The notes under the pieces are model-generated. The model had not been told where the DNA came from and made no database searches. It was given only the letters and a program-made list of their open reading frames with translations. From Blastocatellia bacterium (GTDB taxonomy: Bacteria > Acidobacteriota > Blastocatellia > HR10), in NCBI GenBank assembly GCA_025055075.1, contig JANWYV010000033.1:62001-126000 (forward strand): a DNA stretch of 64,000 bases. Direction: 5' to 3'. Below, piece by piece: positions 40,158-48,910 of this stretch; the first letter of the stretch is position 1; every line of letters begins with the position of its first letter. A program made the translations under genes and the position numbers.

Positions 40158-42725
40158 TTACGCCGGGGATCGAGCTTCGAGGGCCCGTTTCAGTTCGTAG
40201 AGCATCGTCAGGGCTTCGATCGGCGTGAGAGCATTCGGATCCAAATGCTTCAAGCGCTCGGCGATCTCCCGAAGCGCGGAGGCGTGATAGTCGGCCGACA
40301 TTTCAGCGACCCGACGCGGATTCGACGCCTCGTATTCGGCGAGCAACTCTTCGGCTCGATGCACGACCGGGCGAGGTAATCCAGCCAGCCGAGCGACCTG
40401 CACGCCGTAGCTTCGTGTCGCCCGCCCGGGCACGACGCGGTGCAGGAAGCGGAGCTGTCCGTTCTCTTCGACCACCAGGATGTGCACGTTCTTCACCCGC
40501 GGCAAAATCTCCTCCAGCTCCGTCAGTTCGTGGAAGTGCGTGGCGAAGAGCGTCCGCGCGCGCACGCGCGGATGATTGTGAAGGTATTCGATCACGGCGC
40601 GCGCTAAGGCCATGCCGTCGTATGTACTCGTCCCTCGCCCGATCTCATCGAAGAGGATGAGCGAGCGCGGCGTCGCGTGGTGCAAGATCGCCGCCGTCTC
40701 CATCATCTCGACGAAGAAACTCGAGCGGCCTTGGCTGATGTAATCCTCCGAGCCGAACCGATAGAAGAGGCGATCGGTCACGCCGATGATGGCGTCGTCG
40801 GCGGGGACGAAGCTGCCGATCTGAGCCAGCAGCACGATGAGGGCGACTTGGCGGAGATAGGTGGACTTGCCGGAGAGATTCGGGCCCGTGAGAATGAGGA
40901 TTTGCGCGTCTTCGGCCGAGAGGGTCGTATCGTTCGGAACGAACTGTCCAGCGGGCAGAGTGCGCTCGACGACCGGATGCCGTCCTCCGCGAATGACGAT
41001 TCGCGGTTCGAGGACGAGCTGCGGACGCACGTATCCGTAGGCGGCAGCAGCTTCGGCCAACGTCGCCAGCACGTCCAGTTCGCCGAGCGCGCGGGCCGTT
41101 CGCAAGATGTCCGCGCGCCGTTCCGCCACACGCGCGCAGAGCTGTCGGAAGAGGCTCGTTTCGAGTTCCCGAATGCGTTCCTCCGCGTGAGCCACGACTG
41201 TCTCGTGCTCCTTCAGTTCGAGCGTGAAGAATCGTTCGGCTCCGGTCAATGTCTGCTTGCGAATGTACTCCGGCGGAACCAGATGCAGATTGGGCTTGGT
41301 GACCTCGATGTAGTAGCCGAAGACCTTGTTGTATCCGACCTTGAGCGAACGAATGCCCGTGCGGGCGCGCTCGCGAGCTTCGAGATCGGCGAGATAGGCC
41401 TTTCCGTTTTTGAGGAGGGCGCGCAGTTGGTCCAATTCCTCGGAGAATCCCGCTCGGATGACGCCTCCTTGTTCGATCGAGGGAGGAGGATCTTCGACGA
41501 GGGCCTCTGCGATGAGTTGGGCAATCTCATCCAGAGGGAGAACATCGGCGAGCCAGGGACGCAGCGGCGATGGTGAGTCGGCAAAGAGCGCGCGCAGAGC
41601 GGAGATCGTGCGCGCACTGCGACCGAGAGCGATGACCTCGCGTGGCGTGGCCGATCCGCTCGCGATCCGTCCGATCACTCGTTCCACATCGGTCAGTTGC
41701 CCAAGCTGCGCCCGGAATTCCCGACGAATGGTCGCGTGTTCGAGGAACCAGTGGACCGCCTCCTGACGCGCATGCAACGCCGCGAGGTCCACAAGCGGAT
41801 ACCGCAACCACTGCTTCAGCCGACGGCTCCCCATCGGCGTGAGCGTGCGATCCAGGACGCCGAGCAACGATCCTTCCGTCGTCCCAGCGCGGCTGTGAAA
41901 GATCTCCAAGTGGGCGATCGTGTGCGGATCCATCACCATGAAGGCATCCAGAGCGTACGTGCTCACCCGATCGAGCTGTTCGACCAAACGGGGTTGCGTT
42001 CGCCGAAGATAGTGCACGATAGCGCCAGCCGCGCGAAGCGCCAGCGGAGGCATCCCAGGCGGGATCGCGCCGAGTTGCTCGCTGAGCGCATGACGACTGG
42101 CATCCGCGGCGAACGCCTCATCCTCTAGCGGTGTGACCGTGGCCGCGCGTCCGAGCGTGAAGGCGGGGATCTTCGCTCCCTCCGTCTGCGCGACGCTTTG
42201 CGGGACGAGGACTTCGGTCGGCCCCAGGCGCGTCAGCTCCTCCCAGATCTGTTCGCGAGCGGCTTCGGTCGCCATGAATTCCCCGGTCGTGACCTCGACA
42301 ATGGCTAATCCCGCGCGCTCACCTTCGGCGCAGAAGCTCGCCAAGTAATTGCTCGCGCGTTCCTCTAGCAACGCCGGTTCGGTGAGCGTCCCCGGCGTCA
42401 CCACGCGCGTGACGTCGCGATGGATGAGTCGCCGACCCGGCGGCGTCAGTTGCTCGCAGATGGCGACCTTATACCCCTTCTGAATCAGCTTTCCCAAGTG
42501 ATGCGTGAGCGAGGTGACGGGAATCCCTGCCAGCGGCACGCGCAGGGTCTTGCCCATGTATTTCGTCGTCAGCACGAGCCCCAGCTCGCGCGCGAGCGTG
42601 ACGGCATCTTCATCGAACGCCTCGAAGAAATCGCCCACCTGAAAGAGGACGAGCATATCTGGATAGCGGCGTTTGATCTCCAGATACTGTCGGCGCAGAG
42701 GCGGCGTCAGGTGAGGATCCCGCAT
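40158..42725 (-). CDS. mutS: DNA mismatch repair protein MutS
   Basis: 855 residues. The mismatch-reading Phe-x-Glu motif is Phe33-Phe34-Glu35 in VGDFFEAF. Connector, lever and clamp domains follow, and the ATPase has TGPNLSGKSTYLRQ near residue 610, IFDEIGRGT-type Walker B (LILFDEIGRGTSTYDG) and FATHFHEL. This is the repair MutS, not MutS2. It is last in the ytxH-ileS-lspA-lgt run, and its start lies inside the 3' end of the preceding gene (19-base overlap). MutL is not in the window. Confidence 0.96.
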   Translation of the reverse strand: MRDPHLTPPLRRQYLEIKRRYPDMLVLFQVGDFFEAFDEDAVTLARELGLVLTTKYMGKTLRVPLAGIPVTSLTHHLGKLIQKGYKVAICEQLTPPGRRLIHRDVTRVVTPGTLTEPALLEERASNYLASFCAEGERAGLAIVEVTTGEFMATEAAREQIWEELTRLGPTEVLVPQSVAQTEGAKIPAFTLGRAATVTPLEDEAFAADASRHALSEQLGAIPPGMPPLALRAAGAIVHYLRRTQPRLVEQLDRVSTYALDAFMVMDPHTIAHLEIFHSRAGTTEGSLLGVLDRTLTPMGSRRLKQWLRYPLVDLAALHARQEAVHWFLEHATIRREFRAQLGQLTDVERVIGRIASGSATPREVIALGRSARTISALRALFADSPSPLRPWLADVLPLDEIAQLIAEALVEDPPPSIEQGGVIRAGFSEELDQLRALLKNGKAYLADLEARERARTGIRSLKVGYNKVFGYYIEVTKPNLHLVPPEYIRKQTLTGAERFFTLELKEHETVVAHAEERIRELETSLFRQLCARVAERRADILRTARALGELDVLATLAEAAAAYGYVRPQLVLEPRIVIRGGRHPVVERTLPAGQFVPNDTTLSAEDAQILILTGPNLSGKSTYLRQVALIVLLAQIGSFVPADDAIIGVTDRLFYRFGSEDYISQGRSSFFVEMMETAAILHHATPRSLILFDEIGRGTSTYDGMALARAVIEYLHNHPRVRARTLFATHFHELTELEEILPRVKNVHILVVEENGQLRFLHRVVPGRATRSYGVQVARLAGLPRPVVHRAEELLAEYEASNPRRVAEMSADYHASALREIAERLKHLDPNALTPIEALTMLYELKRALEARSPA

Positions 42726-43411
42726 AGCATGTCGTGGACGGACGTGAGCGCGCGATGCAAGCGCCGGACATCCTCAGCGCCCAGCACGACCGTCACATCA
42801 CCGATCTCATGGAAGGAGCCGGAGAGATAAGGCCGCAACCATTCGCGCGCGCGGCGCTCGTCTCGCGCGTCTGAGACGACGAGCACGGGTTTCGAGCGCT
42901 GCGTGTCATAGGCGTGTTTGAGCTTAGCGAGAGCGCTCTCCAATTTCCCGTGCACCTGAACCTCGAACACATGGCTCAAGCGCGGGGACAAGGGGCTGTC
43001 CTTCCACACGACGTCATAGCGCTCGTGCTCTCGCTCGGCATGTTTGCCGAGCAGGCGTCCGATCTCGACGAGCATCGTCTGCAACTCCTCGTGCGAGAGC
43101 GCGCGTCGAGGAGACTCCATCGGAGTCGGCTCTGGGAGCATCTTCTCTGATTCGGCGCGTTGACGACCCCGTTCGGTGAGCCTCCACCATCCCGCTTCCC
43201 GCCGAAGTTCGCCCTTCTTCACCAAGCGAGCTCCAGCCCGCTGCACCAGCGCCCGCCATCGCACCGAGGCGTAATCCCGCTCTTTCTCGTCCAGATGAGG
43301 GAAATACGCCAGAAGTCGCTGATAAAGGACGCGGAGCCGCTCTTGGCCACCCAGCGCCAATAACTCTTGTAGGATCGGTCCTTCCAACCGAGCGCTCTCC
43401 GGCAATGCCAT
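42707..43411 (-). CDS. Winged-helix plus PD-(D/E)XK-like protein overlapping mutS
   Basis: About 234 residues. Residues 1-85 look like an Mrr-type winged helix (VRWRALVQRAGARLVKKGEL, WWRLTERGRQ). Residues 105-234 contain Asp133 in YDVVW, then FEVQ (149-152) and a following helix KLESALAKLKHAYD, the spacing of a PD-(D/E)XK nuclease core with Gln in place of Lys. I know no name for it. The start ATG 43411 has GAGG nine bases upstream, while a TTG five codons earlier is less likely. The gene overlaps mutS by 19 bases, so coupled translation and a DNA-repair link are plausible. Nuclease activity is inference. Confidence 0.72.
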   Translation of the reverse strand: MALPESARLEGPILQELLALGGQERLRVLYQRLLAYFPHLDEKERDYASVRWRALVQRAGARLVKKGELRREAGWWRLTERGRQRAESEKMLPEPTPMESPRRALSHEELQTMLVEIGRLLGKHAEREHERYDVVWKDSPLSPRLSHVFEVQVHGKLESALAKLKHAYDTQRSKPVLVVSDARDERRAREWLRPYLSGSFHEIGDVTVVLGAEDVRRLHRALTSVHDMLCGILT

Positions 43412-43462
43412 AGCTCGCGGCCTCAAGAAGTGGGAATGTTATAGCACACGTCACCTTGATCC

Positions 43463-44290
43463 TCAATTTCCGCGTGGGGAGGATGAGCGTTCACCTTCGG
43501 TTGAGGGCGCCGCTTCGGGCCGATGGGCCGAGAGTCGAATGTAAAAAAAGAGCGCAGTCGCCATCAAGCCGACGGAGAGGAATTGCGAGGTCGAGAGCGA
43601 CCCCACCCATCCGCGCCAATCATCGCGCCAGAATTCGATGATCAACCGCACTGCGCCGTAGAGGAACATGTAGGCGAGGATCAATTGGCCGGGAAAGGCG
43701 CGACGCCGTCGCAACCACAAGAGGAACAGAAAGAGCGCGAAAGCCGCTGTCGCTTCATAGAGCTGCGTGGGATGCAAGCGCACTCCTATCGGAGTGCCGA
43801 CGAAGTGATGGGCGACCTCTGGAAATTCCACCCCCCACCAAGCTGAGGTTGGTTTTCCCCAGCAGCAGCCGGCGGAGAAACATCCCAGCCGTCCGATCCC
43901 AAGCCCCAGTGCGACGCTCGGGGCGAACGCATCGGCCGTCCGCCACCACGGGAGTTGATACCGCCGGGCGAGCCAGAGGGCTACGGCCAATCCCCCGAGA
44001 AATCCGCCTAGGTACACGCCCCCCGAGCGCAAAAGATCGAAGGAGAAGATCAGCCGCCACTTGTCTTCATGGAGATTCCACTCGGTGATGATCATCAGCA
44101 CGCGCGCGCCGATCAAGCCGCCTAACAGTGCGCCGATCCCGAAGTTGAAGAGATGCGCCCGATTCAGGCCATCGGCTTCGCCCAGCCGCAGCACCAGCCA
44201 CAAGCCGAGGAGGAAGGCGAGAGCTTGAAAGACGCCATAGGTATAGATCGGGACGTTCACATACGGCAGGCGAAAGAGTTCCGGATGCAT
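43463..44290 (-). CDS. lgt: Prolipoprotein diacylglyceryl transferase
   Basis: 275 residues, about seven membrane helices. Transfers diacylglycerol to the lipobox cysteine of prolipoproteins in the inner membrane, the first step of lipoprotein maturation. YGVFQALAFLLGLWL, LLGGLIGARVLMI, the GRLGCFSAGCCWGKPT loop and RLHPTQLYEA are family marks. It is directly downstream of lspA (12 bases), so the first two lipoprotein-processing steps are encoded together. Confidence 0.95.
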   Translation of the reverse strand: MHPELFRLPYVNVPIYTYGVFQALAFLLGLWLVLRLGEADGLNRAHLFNFGIGALLGGLIGARVLMIITEWNLHEDKWRLIFSFDLLRSGGVYLGGFLGGLAVALWLARRYQLPWWRTADAFAPSVALGLGIGRLGCFSAGCCWGKPTSAWWGVEFPEVAHHFVGTPIGVRLHPTQLYEATAAFALFLFLLWLRRRRAFPGQLILAYMFLYGAVRLIIEFWRDDWRGWVGSLSTSQFLSVGLMATALFFYIRLSAHRPEAAPSTEGERSSSPRGN

Positions 44291-44302
44291 CGTCGCCCGC
44301 TC

Positions 44303-44806
44303 CTACGAGGGCCCTCTATTGGCCTGGAGGTGTCGGCGCGTCTCTGATGAGGGACGCAGGGCATCGGCCAACAGCAGCAGCGCGCCCGTCGTGATGACCA
44401 CATCGGCGAGGTTGAACGTCGGCCATCGGTAGCGACCGATGAAGAGATCGAGGAAATCTACGACAGCGCCGCGCAAGAGCCGATCCGTGAGATTCCCGAG
44501 CACTCCTCCGAGCACGAGCGCCAGTCCCCACTGCGTCATCCGCTCTTGAACGGGCGTGCGCACAGCGTAGAGCGCGATGCCCAAGGCCGCCACCAACGAG
44601 ATGAGCGAGAGGATCCACCGCCCGTCCGGACCCGCATCGGCGAAGAGGCCCCACGCGATCCCAGCGTTCTCGACGTAGGTCAAGTGCAGCAGACCAGGGA
44701 TGACGGGAAGACTCGGCTCATGCTTGAGTCCCGTCGCCAGATGTTTCGTGTACTGGTCGGCGGCATAAATCGCCAATGCCAGGGCGAAATAGTGCGGCTT
44801 TCTCAT
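44303..44806 (-). CDS. lspA: Lipoprotein signal peptidase (signal peptidase II)
   Basis: 167 residues, four membrane helices; aspartic protease that cuts diacylated prolipoproteins. Conserved AIYAADQYTK near the start, GNLTDR (104-109), and the catalytic pair Asp117 (VVDFLD) and Asp135 (FNLAD). The longer frame upstream lies inside ileS and is not family-like. The ATG at 44806 overlaps the ileS stop as ATGA. Confidence 0.95.
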   Translation of the reverse strand: MRKPHYFALALAIYAADQYTKHLATGLKHEPSLPVIPGLLHLTYVENAGIAWGLFADAGPDGRWILSLISLVAALGIALYAVRTPVQERMTQWGLALVLGGVLGNLTDRLLRGAVVDFLDLFIGRYRWPTFNLADVVITTGALLLLADALRPSSETRRHLQANRGPS

Positions 44807-47613
44807 CGCGTGCGCACTTCGTCCCATTCGGCTTCCAGCTCCTCCAATACGGCCACGCAACGCGCGCACACGGTCGGATAGCGGGCGTTCGCGCCGACGG
44901 TCGTCGCGTAGTTCCAACAGCGCTCGCATTTCTGGCCATCGGCCCGCGTGACCGCGACGGTGAGCCCATCCCCCTCGCCTTTGTGCAACTCGACCTGCGA
45001 GACGATGAAGACGGCGCGCAACTGTTCGCCGAAACTCGACAGGAAATCGTAGAGATCGTCGCCAGCCGTGAGCGTCACTTTCGCTTCGAGCGATGCGCCG
45101 ATGAGCTTCTCGACGCGCTTCTCCTCCAGGGCCTTCAGCACGCGGTCGCGCACATCGAGCAGCCGGTGCCACCGCGCCAGTAGCTCCGCTTCGCCCGGTC
45201 GCTCTTCGACGCGCGGGAATTCAGCCATGTGGACCGAAGGCAACTCGCGGTTCGCCGATCCCGGCATCACCTCCCAGATCTCATCAGCCGTGAAGACGAG
45301 GATGGGCGCGATCAAGCGCGTGAGGGCGTCCAGAAGGCGAAACAGCGCCGTCTGCGCACTGCGCCGCCCGCGGGATTTCGGCGCGAAGGTGTAGAGCCGA
45401 TCCTTCAGGATGTCGAAATAGATCGCCGACAGTTCCGAAGTGCAGAAGGCGTAGATCGCATGATAGGCGAGGTGGAATTCATAGGCCTCGTATGCGGCGA
45501 GGACCTTTCGGATGAGCTGGTTCAACTCCGCCAGAATCCACCGATCCAGCTCTTCCATCTCGTCGTAGGGGACGGCGTCCGTCGCCGGGTCGAAATCGTA
45601 GAGGTTATTCACCAAGTAGCACGCCGTGTTGCGGATCTTCCGATAGGCCTCGATGAGGCGATGGAGGATCTCCTCCGAGATGCGGACGTCCTCGTGATAG
45701 TCGGAGGAGGCGACCCAAAGGCGCAGGATCTCAGCGCCACTTCGAGCGATGACCTCCTGCGGCTCGATCACATTCCCTTTGGATTTGGACATCTTTTGCC
45801 CTTCGGCGTCCACCGTCCATCCCGAGGTGATGACCGTGCGATAGGGGGGAGCGCCCTTCACCTCCAGGGCCACGAGGAGCGAAGAGTTGAACCAGCCGCG
45901 GAATTGATCTCCACCTTCCAGGTAAATGTCGGCTGGCCACGGCAGCCCTCGTCGGTCGAGGACCGCCAGATGGCTCGTCCCCGAATCGAGCCAGACATCG
46001 AGGATGTCCGTCTCCTTTCGGAACGTCGTCCCTCCGCATTGCGAGCAGCGTGTGCCCTCCGGGAGGAAATATTCGGGTTCGCGCTCGTACCACACATCGG
46101 CGCCTTCGCGCTCGAAGATGCTGGCGACGCGCTCGATAAGCTGCGGATCGGCCAAGATGGCCTCGCACGTCTGGCAGTAGAAGACCGTGATCGGCACTCC
46201 CCAGGCGCGCTGCCGCGAGATGCACCAGTCCGGGCGCGTGCGGACAGCGTTGCGCATCCGCTCCAACCCCCAGCGGGGGATCCAGCTGACGCGCTCGATG
46301 GCTTCGAGCGCGCGCTGCCGCAGCCCCGTCTTCTCCATCGAGATGAACCACTGCGGCGTCGCGCGAAAGATGACGGGATTATGACATCGCCAACAGTGCG
46401 GATACGCGTGCACGATCTCTTCAGCAGCGAGCAGCATCCCCACTTCGCGTAAGTGCGCAACGATCGGTCCATTCGCTTCGAAGACCTGCATCCCGGCGAA
46501 GTATTCGACATCGGCGGTGAATCGGCCCTGCGCGTCCACGGGCGAATAGATCGGAAGTCCGTATCGCTGGCCGATCACGTAGTCCTCGTAGCCGTGCCCG
46601 GGCGCCGTATGCACGCATCCAGTCCCAGCCTCCAACGTGACATGTTCACCGAGCATGAGCAACGATTGGCGCGCCAGGAATGGATGGCGCGCCTGGAGCC
46701 GATCCAGCTTCCATCCCTTCACGACGGTGAGCACGCGCGACTCGCGCCATCCGAGCTTCTCCGCAACTCGGGGGAGCAATTCCGTCGCGACGATATAGAC
46801 GTCGTCGCCCACCTCGACGGCGCTGTAGTCGAAGCCCGGGTTGAAGGCGATTCCCAGGTTTGCTGGCAAGGTCCATGGCGTCGTCGTCCAGATGACGATC
46901 GAGACGCGTTTACCCGCGAGCGCCGGATCAATCCGGGCCGGGTCCGAATCCAGCGGGAATTTCACGTAGATCGAAGGACTGGTGTGCTCCTCATACTCGA
47001 TCTCGGCTTCCGCCAAGGCCGTTTGACAATGAATGCACCAATGGACCGCGCGCAGACCTTTGTAGACGCTCCCTCGCTCGATGAACTTTCCGAGCACGCG
47101 CACGATGTCCGCTTGATAGCGCGGGTCCATCGTGTAGTACGGATGTTCGAAATCGCCGAAGACGCCCAGGCGTTGGAACTCCTCCGACTGCGCTCGCATG
47201 TAATACTCCGCCAGTTGCCGCGCTTCGCGTCGGATCTCCACGATGGACAACTCGGCCTTGCGCCGTCCGAGCTTCTCGTCCACCTGAATTTCGATCGGCA
47301 GGCCGTGGCAATCCCATCCCGGGATGAAGGGGCATTGATACCCCATCATCGTGCGCGTCTTCACGATCAAATCCTTCAGGATCTTGTTCAGCGCGTGTCC
47401 AATGTGGATGTGGCCGTTGGCGTAGGGAGGACCATCGTGCAAGATGAAGAGCGGGCGATCTCGTCGCGACTCCAAGATGCGTTCGTATAAACGCATCTCC
47501 TTCCACCGGCGCAAGCGCGCCGGCTCCGACTCCACGAGGTTCGCCTTCATCGGCAGGATTCTCTTCGGGAGGTTCACCGTTTGCTTCACGTCCAGTGGTG
47601 CTCGTGCCGTCAT
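44803..47613 (-). CDS. ileS: Isoleucyl-tRNA synthetase
   Basis: 936 residues, class I. The HIGH motif is in GHIHIGH (67-73), KMSKS is near residue 615 (GQKMSKSKGN), the editing domain is present between them, and a C-terminal zinc finger (CERCWNYA then CARC) ends the protein, the bacterial IleS1 type. The ATG overlaps the stop of the preceding coiled-coil gene by four bases. The ileS-lspA order is widespread in bacteria. Confidence 0.97.
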   Translation of the reverse strand: MTARAPLDVKQTVNLPKRILPMKANLVESEPARLRRWKEMRLYERILESRRDRPLFILHDGPPYANGHIHIGHALNKILKDLIVKTRTMMGYQCPFIPGWDCHGLPIEIQVDEKLGRRKAELSIVEIRREARQLAEYYMRAQSEEFQRLGVFGDFEHPYYTMDPRYQADIVRVLGKFIERGSVYKGLRAVHWCIHCQTALAEAEIEYEEHTSPSIYVKFPLDSDPARIDPALAGKRVSIVIWTTTPWTLPANLGIAFNPGFDYSAVEVGDDVYIVATELLPRVAEKLGWRESRVLTVVKGWKLDRLQARHPFLARQSLLMLGEHVTLEAGTGCVHTAPGHGYEDYVIGQRYGLPIYSPVDAQGRFTADVEYFAGMQVFEANGPIVAHLREVGMLLAAEEIVHAYPHCWRCHNPVIFRATPQWFISMEKTGLRQRALEAIERVSWIPRWGLERMRNAVRTRPDWCISRQRAWGVPITVFYCQTCEAILADPQLIERVASIFEREGADVWYEREPEYFLPEGTRCSQCGGTTFRKETDILDVWLDSGTSHLAVLDRRGLPWPADIYLEGGDQFRGWFNSSLLVALEVKGAPPYRTVITSGWTVDAEGQKMSKSKGNVIEPQEVIARSGAEILRLWVASSDYHEDVRISEEILHRLIEAYRKIRNTACYLVNNLYDFDPATDAVPYDEMEELDRWILAELNQLIRKVLAAYEAYEFHLAYHAIYAFCTSELSAIYFDILKDRLYTFAPKSRGRRSAQTALFRLLDALTRLIAPILVFTADEIWEVMPGSANRELPSVHMAEFPRVEERPGEAELLARWHRLLDVRDRVLKALEEKRVEKLIGASLEAKVTLTAGDDLYDFLSSFGEQLRAVFIVSQVELHKGEGDGLTVAVTRADGQKCERCWNYATTVGANARYPTVCARCVAVLEELEAEWDEVRTR

Positions 47614-48143
47614 CCGATGAACAACTCCTCGTCTTGATACACTCGATCCACGGATTTCCGGCGGCCGGCAAAGAGCACGCCAGCAGCGCGCCGAATGGCC
47701 GTCGTCAGATAATGAATCTCTCGGACGGGTTCCAGGATCTGTCGCTGAATGATAGCCGTCGTCTCATCCACGCGCTCGGTCGTGCGCGTGACCAGGTCAT
47801 CGAGCTGCTCGACCTTGTTGCGCAGAACGAGGACTGTGTCGCGCAGTAGCCCGCGCACTTCGAGCGCTTGCCGATGGATCATGTCCGTCAGCTCCTCGGT
47901 CGTCGTCGCGATAGCGCGCACGACAGGGCGCGCCTCTCCGACGAGTGCGGCGATCGCGCCACGTGCATCCCCCAAGACCCCTCGAGCCTCATCGAGCAGG
48001 GTATTCAACCGTTCATTCATCCGCTGCGAATTCAGCATCAAGGCCTTGAGGTTCTCATTGATGCGCCAGAGGAAGACGATATTGAGAGCGAAGACGACAA
48101 GGACAGCAATAGCGATCACCCACTCAAAGACGACATGTCCCAC
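47610..48143 (-). CDS. Membrane-anchored coiled-coil protein (DUF948-like)
   Basis: 177 residues. One N-terminal membrane helix (about 7-27, VIAIAVLVVFALNIVFLW) followed by a long heptad-rich helix (about 30-150) with many Glu/Arg/Thr, and a short basic tail. This layout matches the DUF948/YtxG group, often encoded beside a YtxH protein as here. Biochemical function unknown; a stress-related envelope role is assumed for the family. Confidence 0.78.
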   Translation of the reverse strand: MGHVVFEWVIAIAVLVVFALNIVFLWRINENLKALMLNSQRMNERLNTLLDEARGVLGDARGAIAALVGEARPVVRAIATTTEELTDMIHRQALEVRGLLRDTVLVLRNKVEQLDDLVTRTTERVDETTAIIQRQILEPVREIHYLTTAIRRAAGVLFAGRRKSVDRVYQDEELFIG

Positions 48144-48167
48144 GGCTCGCTTCTCCTTTACGGGGGC

Positions 48168-48506
48168 TCATCCTTCGGCTTCCGCTTTCCGCTTCTCCTC
48201 GCGATAAGCTTGTCGGCCGGCTTCGATGGCCGCCGAGAGGCGCTCTCGCGTTTCAGCCACGCGCTCCTTAGCTTCTTCAGCGAGCGCCGCCGCTTTCTCG
48301 CGCCCAGTCTCGACCAATTCCTTCGCCCGCTCGCGCGCCGTCTCGTAGGCCTCGCTCGCCTTCTCCAAGCCGCGCCGAGTCTTCTCAGCGATGTCCTCGC
48401 GCAATTCTCGCCCGGACTTCGGAGCGAAGAGTAGAGCAACAACAGCTCCCAAGCCGAATCCGATCAAAAAATAGGTCAATCGGCTCGCTCCATTATTTTC
48501 CGCCAT
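48168..48506 (-). CDS. YtxH domain protein
   Basis: 112 residues. The N-terminal YFLIGFGLGAVVALLFAPKSG (about 12-32) is the YtxH signature, a membrane helix ending in APKSGRELRE. A Lys/Glu/Ala-rich amphipathic coiled coil follows. The family is linked to general stress in Firmicutes but its function is not defined. It is first gene of a seven-gene run ending at mutS, with a good promoter and an AGGAGG site. Confidence 0.85.
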   Translation of the reverse strand: MAENNGASRLTYFLIGFGLGAVVALLFAPKSGRELREDIAEKTRRGLEKASEAYETARERAKELVETGREKAAALAEEAKERVAETRERLSAAIEAGRQAYREEKRKAEAEG

Positions 48507-48910
48507 AGTGCCCTCCTCGCAAATTGAGCGTTCACCCGTTCAGTTTACTCGGCCTTTGGGAAATCCGTCAATGAAGCGCCGACTCTTCGTTGGCGCGACT
48601 CACTTCTCATCTCGTCTAAGTGAAATCACGGTGGCCAAGATGAGAGCGAAAGCCGGGGAACTCGCGACCGACAGAGGACCACCGACTGAAGTTATCGCTT
48701 GGGGCGAGCAGGAGAAGGCACAGCGCGAGGGTACTGATTGACACGAGCCGATGCGAGCTGCCGCGGGAAGCGCTCCACTGCCTCCTCCGAGAGGCGTCCC
48801 CATGCACGCTCGCTCATGAGTCCGAGTCTCCAAAAGAAGCTCGCCGCCCTATCTCCGCAAAAGAGGGCGTTCATCCGGCCGGAAGAGCCGTTCGGTGTTC
48901 ATCATCGGCG
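48507..48910. other. Intergenic region between gltX and ytxH
   Basis: About 400 bases downstream of gltX. It contains the ytxH promoter. The rest has no intact gene, but on the minus strand two neighbouring frames between ~48830 and 48600 each encode a short hydrophobic segment (ISTLALCLLLLAPS, then PAFALILATVISL), which could be remains of a small membrane protein broken by a frameshift. No tRNA or terminator hairpin seen. Confidence 0.4.
48542..48571 (-). promoter_or_regulatory. Sigma-70-type promoter for the ytxH-ileS-lspA-lgt-mutS run
   Basis: Minus strand reads TTGACG (48571-48566), 18-bp spacer, TAAACT (48547-48542), 36 bases before the ytxH ATG. It is the only well-matched promoter I see ahead of the seven genes, which have gaps of at most ~50 bases or overlaps. 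Confidence 0.55.
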
